A DNA stretch of 64,000 nt from Streptomyces violaceoruber (GTDB lineage Bacteria; Actinomycetota; Actinomycetes; Streptomycetales; Streptomycetaceae), in NCBI RefSeq assembly GCF_033406955.1, contig NZ_CP137734.1:5642001-5706000 (forward strand). The letters run 5' to 3'. Within the stretch, counting starts at the first letter, position 1; every line of letters begins with the position of its first letter. Under the pieces are notes generated by a model. That model had not been told where the DNA came from. It saw nothing but the letters and a program-made list of their open reading frames with translations, and ran no database searches. A program made the position numbers and the translations under genes. Of the stretch, positions 54,161 to 62,374 are shown piece by piece.

Positions 54161-56742
54161 GCAGGCACCTGCCCGGAGCGGACCGGCCGGACGGGCTCGC
54201 CGGTTCCGGCCGGCCCCCCGCCAGGCCCCCGCGCGCCGCCGTGCACGCCGCCTCCGGCCACCGGCTGGGCGCGGCGCACCCCCGGCAGGAGGGCCCCGCC
54301 GACCTGCGCCTGGTCCCGCCCGCCCTCGCGGCCTGGGCGACGGCGGCGGTGACGCTGGACGTGCCGGCCGGCTGGGCCGTGGGCGTGGTGACGGGCGCTC
54401 TGCTCCTGGCCGGGGCACTGCTGTCGGCGTCGCCGCGGGGACGTTCCCGCGCACCGGTCGCCGCCCTGCTCCTCTGCGTCGCCGCGTCCGCCGCCTCGGC
54501 CGCACTGCACGGCGCCGACCTGCGCCGCGGGCCCGTCCCAGCGGCGGCCCGGCACTACGCCACCGTCACCGCAGAGGTGGAGGTCACCGGCGACCCCCGC
54601 CTCACCCGGCCGCGCGTCCGGGGCGACCGGGCGGTGCCGCCCACGGTGCTCATCGAGGCCGAGGTGCGGCGGGTGAGCGGGGCGGCCGGGGCGGCCGGGG
54701 CGGCCGGCGAGACGGTGACGACCCGGACGCCGGTGCTCGTCCTCGTCGACGTCGGCGGGGGAGACGAGCGGTCCGCCACCCGGCCCGCGTCCGCCCGCTG
54801 GCTGACCCTGCTGCCGACCACACGGCTCCGCGTCACCGCACGGCTCTCGCCCCCGAGAGAGCGCGGCGACCGGATCGCCGCGGTGCTGCGGGTACGTGCC
54901 GGTCGGCGGCCACCCGAGGTGTTGGCGGAGCCGTCGGCGGCGCAGCGCCTGGCGGGACGGTTGCGGGAGGGCCTGCGCGAGGCGACCGAGGACCTGCCGG
55001 CGGACGCGAGAGCGCTGCTGCCGGGCCTGGTCGTCGGCGACACCTCACGCGTCACACCGGAGCTGGAGGAGGCGTTCAAGGAGACCGACCTGACACACAC
55101 CCTGGCCGTGTCGGGCGCCAACTTCACGATCGTGCTCGCACTGCTGCTCGGCCCACCGGGCCTGGCCCAGCGCAGTGAGCGCCGAGGACTGGCCCCCCGC
55201 CTCGGCCTGCCGCTGCGGACGACCGCACTGCTCGGCGGGCTGCTCGCGTCGGCCTTCGTCGTCGTGTGCCGGCCCGACCCCAGCGTGCTGCGGGCGGCCG
55301 CCTGCGGGTCCGTCGCCCTGCTCGCCCTGGCCACCGGACGCCGCAGATCACTCCTGCCGGCCCTGGCGACGGCGGTCCTGCTCCTGGTGCTCTACGACCC
55401 CTGGCTGGCCCGCAGTTACGGCTTCCTGCTCTCCGTGCTGGCCACGGGGGCGCTGCTCACGCTCGCTCCCCGGTGGAGCGCGGCGCTGCGCCGGCGCCGG
55501 GTCCCGCCCCGGCTCGCGGAGGCGCTGGCCGCCGCGGGTGCCGCGCAGGCCCTGTGCGCGCCGGTGGTCGCGGTGCTGTCGGCGCGGGTGAGCCTGGTGG
55601 GGGTGCCGTGCAACCTGCTGGCGGAGTTCGCGGTGGTCCCGGCCACCGTGCTCGGCTTCGCGGCCCTGGCGACGGCGCCGGCGGCGATGCCCCTGGCCAA
55701 GAGCCTGGCCTGGTGCGGGAGCTGGCCGGCCGAGTGGATCGCGGAGATCGCCCGCACCGGGGCCGCGCTGCCCGGCGCGGGAGTGGACTGGCCGGGCAGC
55801 TGGGCCGGGGCGGCGCTGCTCGCCCTCGTCACGGTAGGCGTGCTGCTGGCAGGCCGACGCTTGCTGCGGCACCCCTGGTGGTGCGGCGCCTGCGCGCTGC
55901 TCCTGATCCTCGTCGTGGTGCAACCGCCCCCGCTGGCCCGGCTGATCAAGGGGTGGCCCCCGCCGGGGTGGCGGATGGTGATGTGCGACGTGGGCCAGGG
56001 GGACGCGCTGGTCCTCGCGGCGGGCGAGGGGACGGGCGTGGTCGTGGACGCGGGCCCCGACCCCGCCCTCGTCGACCACTGCCTGCGCGCCCTCGGCATC
56101 ACCCGCGTGCCCCTCGTCCTGCTGACCCACTTCCACGCCGACCACGTGGCCGGGCTGCCCGGGGTGCTGCGGGGCCGCACGGTGGGCGCGATCGAGACGA
56201 CCGCCCTCGAAGAGCCCGCGGACCAGGCCGAGTTCGTCCGCCGACAGGCGAGGGCCCGGCGCATCCCCGTGCGGCACGCGGCCACCGGCGAGCAGCGACG
56301 CTCCGGCCCGCTGTCCTGGCAGGTGGTCTGGCCCCCGCCGAGCCCCCCGGCCAGCACCGCACCGGGCACGGAGGGCGGCCCCAACGACGCCAGCGTCACC
56401 CTCCTGGTCCGGACGGCGGGCATGCGCGTGCTCCTGCTCGGCGACCTGGAGCCCCCGGCCCAGCGGGAGCTGGCCCGCTCCCCGGCGGCAGCGGCGCTGA
56501 AGGACGTCGACGTGCTGAAGGTGGCCCACCACGGCTCGGCCCACCAGGACTTCGCGTTCCTGCGCCGGATCGCCCCGCGTCTGGCGCTCATCAGCTGCGG
56601 CGAGGACAACACCTACGGCCACCCGGCACCCGGCACCGTCGCGGCACTGCGCGCCCAGGGAGCGACGGTGCTGCGCACGGACCGGAGCGGTTCGGTGGCG
56701 GTCGCGGGGAGGGGGAGGGAGCTGCGGGTGGCGGGCGACTGA
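54157..56742 (+). CDS. comEC: ComEC/Rec2-family DNA-uptake channel
   Basis: This encodes 861 residues, coupled to comEA by ATGA. Many hydrophobic helices lie between about 40 and 600, with the competence-domain motif LTHTLAVSGANFTIVLALLL near 308-327. From about 605 there is a metallo-beta-lactamase-like domain (CDVGQGDALVLAA, LLTHFHADHVAGLPG, LLLGDLEPPAQ, LKVAHHGSAHQD) that may degrade the non-transported strand. Streptomyces are not known to be naturally competent, so the in vivo role is open. The first 40 residues are Pro/Arg-rich; a later start is possible. Confidence 0.94.
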   Translation: MSRHLPGADRPDGLAGSGRPPARPPRAAVHAASGHRLGAAHPRQEGPADLRLVPPALAAWATAAVTLDVPAGWAVGVVTGALLLAGALLSASPRGRSRAPVAALLLCVAASAASAALHGADLRRGPVPAAARHYATVTAEVEVTGDPRLTRPRVRGDRAVPPTVLIEAEVRRVSGAAGAAGAAGETVTTRTPVLVLVDVGGGDERSATRPASARWLTLLPTTRLRVTARLSPPRERGDRIAAVLRVRAGRRPPEVLAEPSAAQRLAGRLREGLREATEDLPADARALLPGLVVGDTSRVTPELEEAFKETDLTHTLAVSGANFTIVLALLLGPPGLAQRSERRGLAPRLGLPLRTTALLGGLLASAFVVVCRPDPSVLRAAACGSVALLALATGRRRSLLPALATAVLLLVLYDPWLARSYGFLLSVLATGALLTLAPRWSAALRRRRVPPRLAEALAAAGAAQALCAPVVAVLSARVSLVGVPCNLLAEFAVVPATVLGFAALATAPAAMPLAKSLAWCGSWPAEWIAEIARTGAALPGAGVDWPGSWAGAALLALVTVGVLLAGRRLLRHPWWCGACALLLILVVVQPPPLARLIKGWPPPGWRMVMCDVGQGDALVLAAGEGTGVVVDAGPDPALVDHCLRALGITRVPLVLLTHFHADHVAGLPGVLRGRTVGAIETTALEEPADQAEFVRRQARARRIPVRHAATGEQRRSGPLSWQVVWPPPSPPASTAPGTEGGPNDASVTLLVRTAGMRVLLLGDLEPPAQRELARSPAAAALKDVDVLKVAHHGSAHQDFAFLRRIAPRLALISCGEDNTYGHPAPGTVAALRAQGATVLRTDRSGSVAVAGRGRELRVAGD

Positions 56743-57184
56743 GGGCATGGATTCGGTCCCGGCCGATGCCTGCCTCCGCCGGCTGGGCAGGTGGATCCCG
56801 GGGGACGTTCGGGGTGGTCGAGGCAGGGCCGGACGCGGCGGGGGTGCGGTGCGGACTCTGCTCCCCGGGCGGGGCCGGACACGGCGGGGGTGCGGTGCGG
56901 ACCCGGCGCCCCGGGCGGGGCCGGCCCGGCCGCGTCCGGCGCCTGGTGGCACAGCACCTCCCCGGTCGCACTTCGGCCGGTCGCCGGTCCATGCCCCCTG
57001 TGTCCCGGCTGTGAGAAATCCCGCCCGTTGCGGTGAAACCGGAGCACACGGGTCCAGTCCCGGCCACTCCCAGCACATGCGACGGTTTCCCGCGATGTGG
57101 CCCCGTGTTGCCTCGAAAGCCACATCGGTGATCGAATGTTTCTCCGTCAACTAGATTTCCGATGTCGTGCAGAGGGTGTCGCAA
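56743..57184. other. 442-bp intergenic region
   Basis: No gene is supported here. The left part contains a duplicated 46-bp GC-rich unit (listed separately). The right part (57080-57180) is more AT-balanced and probably carries the promoter of the YceI-fusion gene, though no clear hexamer pair was identified. Confidence 0.6.
56827..56918. repeat. two tandem 46-bp repeats
   Basis: Units 56827-56872 and 56873-56918 both start GGCCGGAC and contain GGCGGGGGTGCGGTGCGGAC, then end CCCCGGGCGG. A third copy starts (GGCCGG) and stops. Confidence 0.85.
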
Positions 57185-58066
57185 ATGATCGGCCGCTTGC
57201 TGGGAAGCCGAACGAAGCGGATGCAACGGACGGGTCCCCTGGCGGCGGTGCACACCCCGCCGGACGCGGGAGTGCTGAGCTGCCGCGTCCTCGACCCCGT
57301 CAACGCCCCGGTGACCCATGCGGAGTTCACGGTCAGCGACGCCATGGGGCGCAAGGTGGTCGGCGGCGGTACGGACCCCTTCGGGTCGTTCGTGGCAACG
57401 GTGCCCGCGGGGGAGTACCGGCTCGCCGTGTCCGCCGAGGGCTACACCCCGTACCGGGCCTCCGTGACGGTCGCCGAGGACACGCTGGCCTCGCTCGGGG
57501 ACGTGACGTTGCAGGTGGCGCAGCCGCCGGAGCTGCCCGCGCCGGGTGACTGGGAGATCGAGCCGGCCCACTCCTCGATCGCCTTCACCGCGCGGCACAT
57601 CGGGCTGGCCCGGATCCACGGCCGGTTCAACTCCTTCGCGGGCGCGGTGCGCATCGCCGACGACATGGAGCAGTCGGCGATGCACGTCGTGATCGACGCG
57701 GCCTCCATCGACACCAACGTGAAGATGCGCGACGACCACCTGCGGTCGGCCGACTTCCTTGACGTGCAGCGCTACCCGACCCTGGAGTTCTACAGCGACC
57801 GGTTCGCGCACCGCGGCGGCAACCGCTGGGCCGTCACCGGGGCGCTGTCCCTGCACGGTGTGACGCGCACGGTCACCCTGGACACCGAGTACCTCGGACT
57901 CGGCAACGGCATGGAGGGCGAGACGCGGGCGGCCTGCCGCGCCACCACCGAGCTGCACCGCGACGACTTCACGGTGAGCTGGCAGACGATGCTGGCCCGC
58001 GGCATCGCCGTGGTGGGCCCCAGCATCCGCATCGACCTCGACGTGCAGACGGTGCCCAAGGGCTGA
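57185..58066 (+). CDS. YceI-family lipid-binding domain with N-terminal carboxypeptidase-regulatory-like domain
   Basis: This encodes 293 residues from ATG 57185 (AGAGGG 8 bases upstream; GTG 57167 also in frame). Residues about 30-115 form a beta-sandwich like the carboxypeptidase regulatory domain (VLSCRVLDPVNAPVTHAEF, VPAGEYRLAVSAEGYTPYRA). Residues about 122-290 are a YceI lipocalin-like barrel (WEIEPAHSSIAFTARHIGLA, GRFNSFAGAV, IDTNVKMRDDHLRSADFLDV). YceI proteins bind polyprenoid lipids. There is no signal peptide, so the protein appears cytoplasmic, unlike periplasmic E. coli YceI. Confidence 0.92.
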   Translation: MIGRLLGSRTKRMQRTGPLAAVHTPPDAGVLSCRVLDPVNAPVTHAEFTVSDAMGRKVVGGGTDPFGSFVATVPAGEYRLAVSAEGYTPYRASVTVAEDTLASLGDVTLQVAQPPELPAPGDWEIEPAHSSIAFTARHIGLARIHGRFNSFAGAVRIADDMEQSAMHVVIDAASIDTNVKMRDDHLRSADFLDVQRYPTLEFYSDRFAHRGGNRWAVTGALSLHGVTRTVTLDTEYLGLGNGMEGETRAACRATTELHRDDFTVSWQTMLARGIAVVGPSIRIDLDVQTVPKG

Positions 58067-58088
58067 CCGTGCCCGGGGCTGACCGACA

Positions 58089-58343
58089 ATGGCATCCGTG
58101 AGCGACGTGAGACATGTACTGGTGCTGCCCGACCGCGACGCCGCGGAGCAGGCCGCCCAGGAACTCGGCGAGCGGTTCGGGACCGACGAGGAACCGCGGA
58201 TCCTGAGGGACGCCCTGGCCGGCGAGGACGACGCCGAGGACGCCCAGTGGCTCGTCCTCCTGCACGACGAGCGGGAAGCGCTGGACCCCGGTGAACTGGA
58301 CGCGTTCGCGGGGGAGTGGGAGGGCTGGCGCGAGGAGCCCTAA
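58089..58343 (+). CDS. small acidic conserved protein
   Basis: This encodes 84 residues, strongly acidic (REALDPGELDAFAGEWEGW near the end), with an alternating hydrophobic start VRHVLVLPDRDAAEQAAQEL suggesting a compact alpha/beta fold. Start ATG 58089 or GTG 58098; neither has a good ribosome binding site. It lies 22 bases after the YceI-fusion stop, so the two may share a transcript. Function unknown. Confidence 0.75.
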   Translation: MASVSDVRHVLVLPDRDAAEQAAQELGERFGTDEEPRILRDALAGEDDAEDAQWLVLLHDEREALDPGELDAFAGEWEGWREEP

Positions 58344-58408
58344 GCCGCGGGGCCCGTCCGGCAGCGGCCCGTCCGGCGTTGTCAGTCGTGCGTGCGATGC
58401 TTGTCGCG

Positions 58409-59398
58409 ATGGCCAGGAAGACTGCGAACGACGACCCTCTCGCCCCGGTGACCCTTGCCGTGGGCCAGGAGGACCTCCTGCTCGACCGTGCCGTGCAGGA
58501 GGTGGTGGCCGCCGCGAAGGCCGCCGACGCCGACACGGACGTACGCGACCTCACCCCCGACCAGCTGCAGCCCGGCACCCTCGCCGAGCTGACCAGCCCC
58601 TCGCTCTTCGCCGAGCGCAAAGTCGTGGTCGTACGCAATGCGCAGGACCTGTCCGCCGACACGGTCAAGGACGTCAAGGCCTACCTCGGCGCCCCCGCCG
58701 AGGAGATCACCCTCGTCCTGCTGCACGCGGGCGGCGCCAAGGGCAAGGGCGTCCTCGACGCCGGCCGCAAGGCGGGGGCGCGCGAGGTGGCCTGCCCGAA
58801 GATGACCAAGCCCGCCGACCGGCTGGCCTTCGTGCGCGCGGAGTTCCGCACGGCCGGGCGGTCGGCCACGCCCGAGGCCTGCCAGGCCCTGGTCGACGCG
58901 ATCGGCAGCGACCTCAGGGAGCTGGCCTCGGCGGTGTCCCAGCTGACCGCCGACGTCGAGGGGACCGTCGACGAGGCGGTCGTCGGGCGGTACTACACCG
59001 GGCGGGCGGAGGCCTCCAGCTTCACGGTCGCCGACCGGGCGGTCGAGGGACGCGCGGCGGAGGCGCTGGAGGCGCTGCGCTGGTCGCTGGCGACCGGAGT
59101 GGCGCCGGTGCTGATCACCAGCGCGCTCGCCCAGGGCGTGCGGGCCATCGGCAAGCTGTCCTCCGCCCGCGGCGGACGCCCCGCCGACCTCGCCCGCGAG
59201 CTGGGGATGCCGCCCTGGAAGATCGACCGCGTCCGGCAGCAGATGCGCGGCTGGACCCCGGACGGCGTCTCCGTGGCCCTGCGCGCGGTCGCCGAGGCCG
59301 ACGCGGGGGTGAAGGGCGGCGGGGACGATCCCGAGTACGCCCTGGAGAAGGCCGTGGTGATCATCGCGCGGGCGGCGCGTTCACGGGGCCGGACCTGA
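58409..59398 (+). CDS. holA: DNA polymerase III delta subunit
   Basis: This encodes 329 residues from ATG 58409 (MARKTANDDPLAPVT). It is the clamp-loader delta subunit, which opens the beta clamp. An N-terminal domain (about 10-140; VTLAVGQEDLLLDRAV, TPDQLQPGTLAELTSPSLF) is followed by helical domains II/III (SDLRELASAVSQLTADV, TSALAQGVRAIGKL, MPPWKIDRVRQQMRGW). Length is normal. An alternative ATG lies four codons upstream (58397). It is convergent with rpsT across a strong hairpin. Confidence 0.95.
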   Translation: MARKTANDDPLAPVTLAVGQEDLLLDRAVQEVVAAAKAADADTDVRDLTPDQLQPGTLAELTSPSLFAERKVVVVRNAQDLSADTVKDVKAYLGAPAEEITLVLLHAGGAKGKGVLDAGRKAGAREVACPKMTKPADRLAFVRAEFRTAGRSATPEACQALVDAIGSDLRELASAVSQLTADVEGTVDEAVVGRYYTGRAEASSFTVADRAVEGRAAEALEALRWSLATGVAPVLITSALAQGVRAIGKLSSARGGRPADLARELGMPPWKIDRVRQQMRGWTPDGVSVALRAVAEADAGVKGGGDDPEYALEKAVVIIARAARSRGRT

Positions 59399-59692
59399 CC
59401 TCAGGACCCCGGCCTCAAGGCCCCGGCCTCAAGGCCCCGACCTCAGGACCCTGGCCTCAGGGCCTGAGGTCAGGACCCCGCCCCGGGGCGGCACCTCCCG
59501 CTCACACCGAAGGCCCCGGCGTCCGTCCTGGGGAAGGACGGCCACCGGGGCCTTCGGATCAAGCTCGCGGATCCATGCCCGCGTGGCGAACGCAGGCCGC
59601 GCACGGATCCTGGGTGCCGGACGGGAGCGGATGAGAGAGGGCCCGCTCTGGGTCCTTCCGGCGGTCACACCAGATAAATCCAGACGACGGGT
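59399..59692. other. repeat-containing intergenic region between holA and rpsT
   Basis: No gene seen. At 59400-59480 a short GCCTCAAGGCCCC-type unit recurs several times with variants (CTCAGGACC, CTCAGGGCC), probably slippage repeats. The remainder holds the shared terminator and the 3' end of rpsT. Confidence 0.6.
59507..59557. terminator. shared terminator of holA and rpsT
   Basis: CCGAAGGCCCCGG (59507-59519) pairs with CCGGGGCCTTCGG (59545-59557), with inner arms CCGTCCT and AGGACGG. It lies between convergent genes. Confidence 0.8.
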
Positions 59693-59959
59693 TCAGCCCT
59701 TGAGAGCGCCGACCTTCTGCGCCAGCGCCGACTTCTTGTTGGCGGCCTGGTTCTTGTGGATGACGCCCTTGGAGACGGCCTTGTCGAGCTCGCGCGAAGC
59801 GACGCGCTGGAACTCGGTGGCCTTCTCGACGTCACCCGCGGCGGCGGCCTCGCGGGCCTTGCGGATCGCGGTCTTCAGAGAGGACTTGACCGACTTGTTG
59901 CGCAGCCGGGCCTTCTCGTTGGTCTTGTTCCGCTTGATCTGGGACTTGATGTTCGCCAC
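59693..59959 (-). CDS. rpsT: 30S ribosomal protein S20
   Basis: This encodes 88 residues, [20 protein letters not shown] at the start and [17 protein letters not shown] at the end; helical and Lys-rich, normal for S20, which stabilises 16S rRNA folding. It is transcribed divergently from lepA, with 237 bp between the two start codons that must hold both promoters. The region upstream of its ATG reads TGCAAAGGCTCATTCGTG on the coding strand, providing AAAGG near the start. Confidence 0.98.
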
Positions 59960-60196
59960 GAATGAGCCTTTGCAGGTTCAGGCACGAGGCCGCGAGGGTC
60001 CCGTGCCGATGATTTCTTGAAGGAGTGCCTCGAGCTGAGAGGGCAAGAGACACAGCCACCCACACTACCAGCGGCCCGTCGAGGGTCCCAAACCCATCCC
60101 GGGTCGCCACCCGTGGGACCATGGAGGCTACGTATCGATCCGACCCGAGACCCGAGACCGCAGACACTGCGGACGCCTCAAGAATCAGGACCCTGC

Positions 60197-62065
60197 GTGC
60201 CCGCGATCCCCAGCCATGTGCCCGAGCCGAGCCGTACCGACCCGGCGCTGATCCGCAACTTCTGCATCATCGCGCACATCGACCACGGCAAGTCCACGCT
60301 CGCCGACCGGATGCTCCAGCTGACCGGTGTGGTCGAGCAGCGGCAGATGCGCGCCCAGTACCTCGACCGCATGGACATCGAGCGCGAGCGCGGCATCACG
60401 ATCAAGTCCCAGGCGGTGCGCTTGCCATGGGCCCCGTCCCACGACAAGGGCGCCACGCACATCCTCAACATGATCGACACCCCGGGGCACGTCGACTTCA
60501 CCTACGAGGTGTCGCGGTCGCTGGCCGCCTGCGAGGGCACCATCCTCCTCGTCGACGCCGCCCAGGGCATCGAGGCCCAGACCCTCGCCAACCTGTACCT
60601 GGCGATGGAGAACGACCTCACGATCATCCCCGTGCTGAACAAGATCGACCTGCCGGCCGCGCAGCCCGAGAAGTTCGCCGAGGAGCTGGCCAACCTGGTC
60701 GGCTGCGACCCCGACGACGTGCTCAAGGTCTCCGCCAAGACCGGCCTCGGCGTCGACGTGCTGCTCGACAAGGTCGTCGCCGAGGTCCCGGCCCCGGTCG
60801 GCGTCAAGGACGCCCCCGCCCGCGCGATGATCTTCGACTCCGTCTACGACTCGTACCGCGGCGTCGTGACGTACGTCCGGGTCATCGACGGCCAGCTCAA
60901 CAAGCGCGAGCGGATCCGGATGATGTCCACCGGCGCCACGCACGAGCTGCTGGAGATCGGCACCAACTCGCCGGAGATGCTCTCCGCCGACGGCCTCGGC
61001 GTCGGCGAGGTGGGGTACCTGATCACCGGTGTGAAGGACGTCCGCCAGTCCAAGGTCGGCGACACCGTCACCAGCCAGCACAAGGGCGCCACGGAGGCGC
61101 TCGGCGGCTACAAGGACCCCAGGCCCATGGTCTTCTCCGGCCTGTATCCGCTGGACGGCTCCGACTACCCCGAGCTGCGCGAGGCGCTGGACAAGCTCCA
61201 GCTCAACGACGCCGCCCTGGTCTACGAGCCGGAGACCTCCGCCGCCCTCGGCTTCGGCTTCCGCGTCGGCTTCCTCGGCCTGCTCCACCTCGACGTGATC
61301 CGCGAGCGGCTGGAGCGCGAGTTCGGCCTCGACCTCATCGCCACCGCGCCCAACGTGGTCTACCGCGTGATCATGGAGGACGGCACCGAGCACACCGTCA
61401 CCAACCCGAGCGAGTTCCCCGAAGGCAAGATCAACGAGGTGTACGAGCCGGTCGTGCGCGCCACGATCCTCGCGCCGACCGAGTTCATCGGCTCGATCAT
61501 GGAGCTGTGCCAGACCCGGCGCGGCACCCTGCTCGGCATGGACTACCTCTCCGAGGACCGGGTGGAGATCCGCTACACCCTGCCCCTCGCGGAGATCGTC
61601 TTCGACTTCTTCGACCAGCTGAAGTCGAAGACGCGCGGCTACGCCTCGCTCGACTACGAGCCCACCGGCGAGCAGACCTCCAGCCTGGTCAAGGTCGACA
61701 TCCTGCTGCACGGCGACAAGGTGGACGCCTTCTCGGCGATCACCCACAAGGACGCGGCGTACGCGTACGGCGTACGGCTGGTCGCCAAGCTGCGCGAGCT
61801 GATCCCGCGCCAGGCCTTCGAGGTGCCCATCCAGGCCGCCATCGGCTCCCGGGTCATCGCCCGCGAGACCATCCGCGCCATCCGCAAGGACGTCCTCGCC
61901 AAGTGCTACGGCGGTGACATCTCCCGCAAGCGGAAGCTGCTGGAGAAGCAGAAGGAAGGCAAGAAGCGGATGAAGATGGTGGGTTCCGTGGAGGTTCCTC
62001 AGGAGGCCTTCATCGCCGTCCTGTCCAGCGACGACAGCGCGGGGTCGGGCAAGGGCAAGAAGTAA
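60197..62065 (+). CDS. lepA: elongation factor 4 (LepA)
   Basis: This encodes 622 residues from GTG 60197 (CAGGA 8 bases upstream; N-terminus PAIPSHVPEPSRTDP as in Streptomyces LepA). It is a translational GTPase that acts on stalled or mispositioned ribosomes. G1 AHIDHGKSTLADR, switch/G2 RGITI, G3 DTPGH, G4 NKID; then domain II, an EF-G-like domain III/V (FRVGFLGLLHLDVIRERLE) and the LepA-specific C-terminal domain (KCYGGDISRKRKLLEKQKEG). It is divergent from rpsT. Confidence 0.98.
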   Translation: MPAIPSHVPEPSRTDPALIRNFCIIAHIDHGKSTLADRMLQLTGVVEQRQMRAQYLDRMDIERERGITIKSQAVRLPWAPSHDKGATHILNMIDTPGHVDFTYEVSRSLAACEGTILLVDAAQGIEAQTLANLYLAMENDLTIIPVLNKIDLPAAQPEKFAEELANLVGCDPDDVLKVSAKTGLGVDVLLDKVVAEVPAPVGVKDAPARAMIFDSVYDSYRGVVTYVRVIDGQLNKRERIRMMSTGATHELLEIGTNSPEMLSADGLGVGEVGYLITGVKDVRQSKVGDTVTSQHKGATEALGGYKDPRPMVFSGLYPLDGSDYPELREALDKLQLNDAALVYEPETSAALGFGFRVGFLGLLHLDVIRERLEREFGLDLIATAPNVVYRVIMEDGTEHTVTNPSEFPEGKINEVYEPVVRATILAPTEFIGSIMELCQTRRGTLLGMDYLSEDRVEIRYTLPLAEIVFDFFDQLKSKTRGYASLDYEPTGEQTSSLVKVDILLHGDKVDAFSAITHKDAAYAYGVRLVAKLRELIPRQAFEVPIQAAIGSRVIARETIRAIRKDVLAKCYGGDISRKRKLLEKQKEGKKRMKMVGSVEVPQEAFIAVLSSDDSAGSGKGKK

Positions 62066-62374
62066 CCGCCACGCCGCATGCCAAGTCCGGGCGAAACGGG
62101 CATCGAGGGGCCCGTCGTGCGAAAGTGCGGCGGGTCTCTTCGCATGTCACGGGCAGGCGTCTGTAGGAAATGACAGGGCGCGGGCTCTTACGCGGGGGCC
62201 GGTCGCCCTTTACCCTGATGCCTGCCCCGTAGTTACTCGTGAGTTAAACAAGTGATCGGACAACGGTCCGCGTCACCGCCTCAGCACCGTTGAACACCGC
62301 CCGAGAGTGAACCAGCCACACCTGAGCCAGCCGCAACGAGCCAGCCGCACCGTCGCGGGCCCGGAGGATGTCGT
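62066..62374. other. 309-bp intergenic region, lepA to acyl-CoA ligase
   Basis: A weak hairpin (ACGGGC 62096-62101 with GCCCGT 62110-62115) may end lepA transcription. The stretch 62200-62270 is AT-richer than its surroundings and contains GTTACTCGTGAGTTAAAC (62230-62247) with an ACTC-GT-GAGT dyad, a candidate operator for the fatty-acid gene. No gene seen. Confidence 0.5.
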
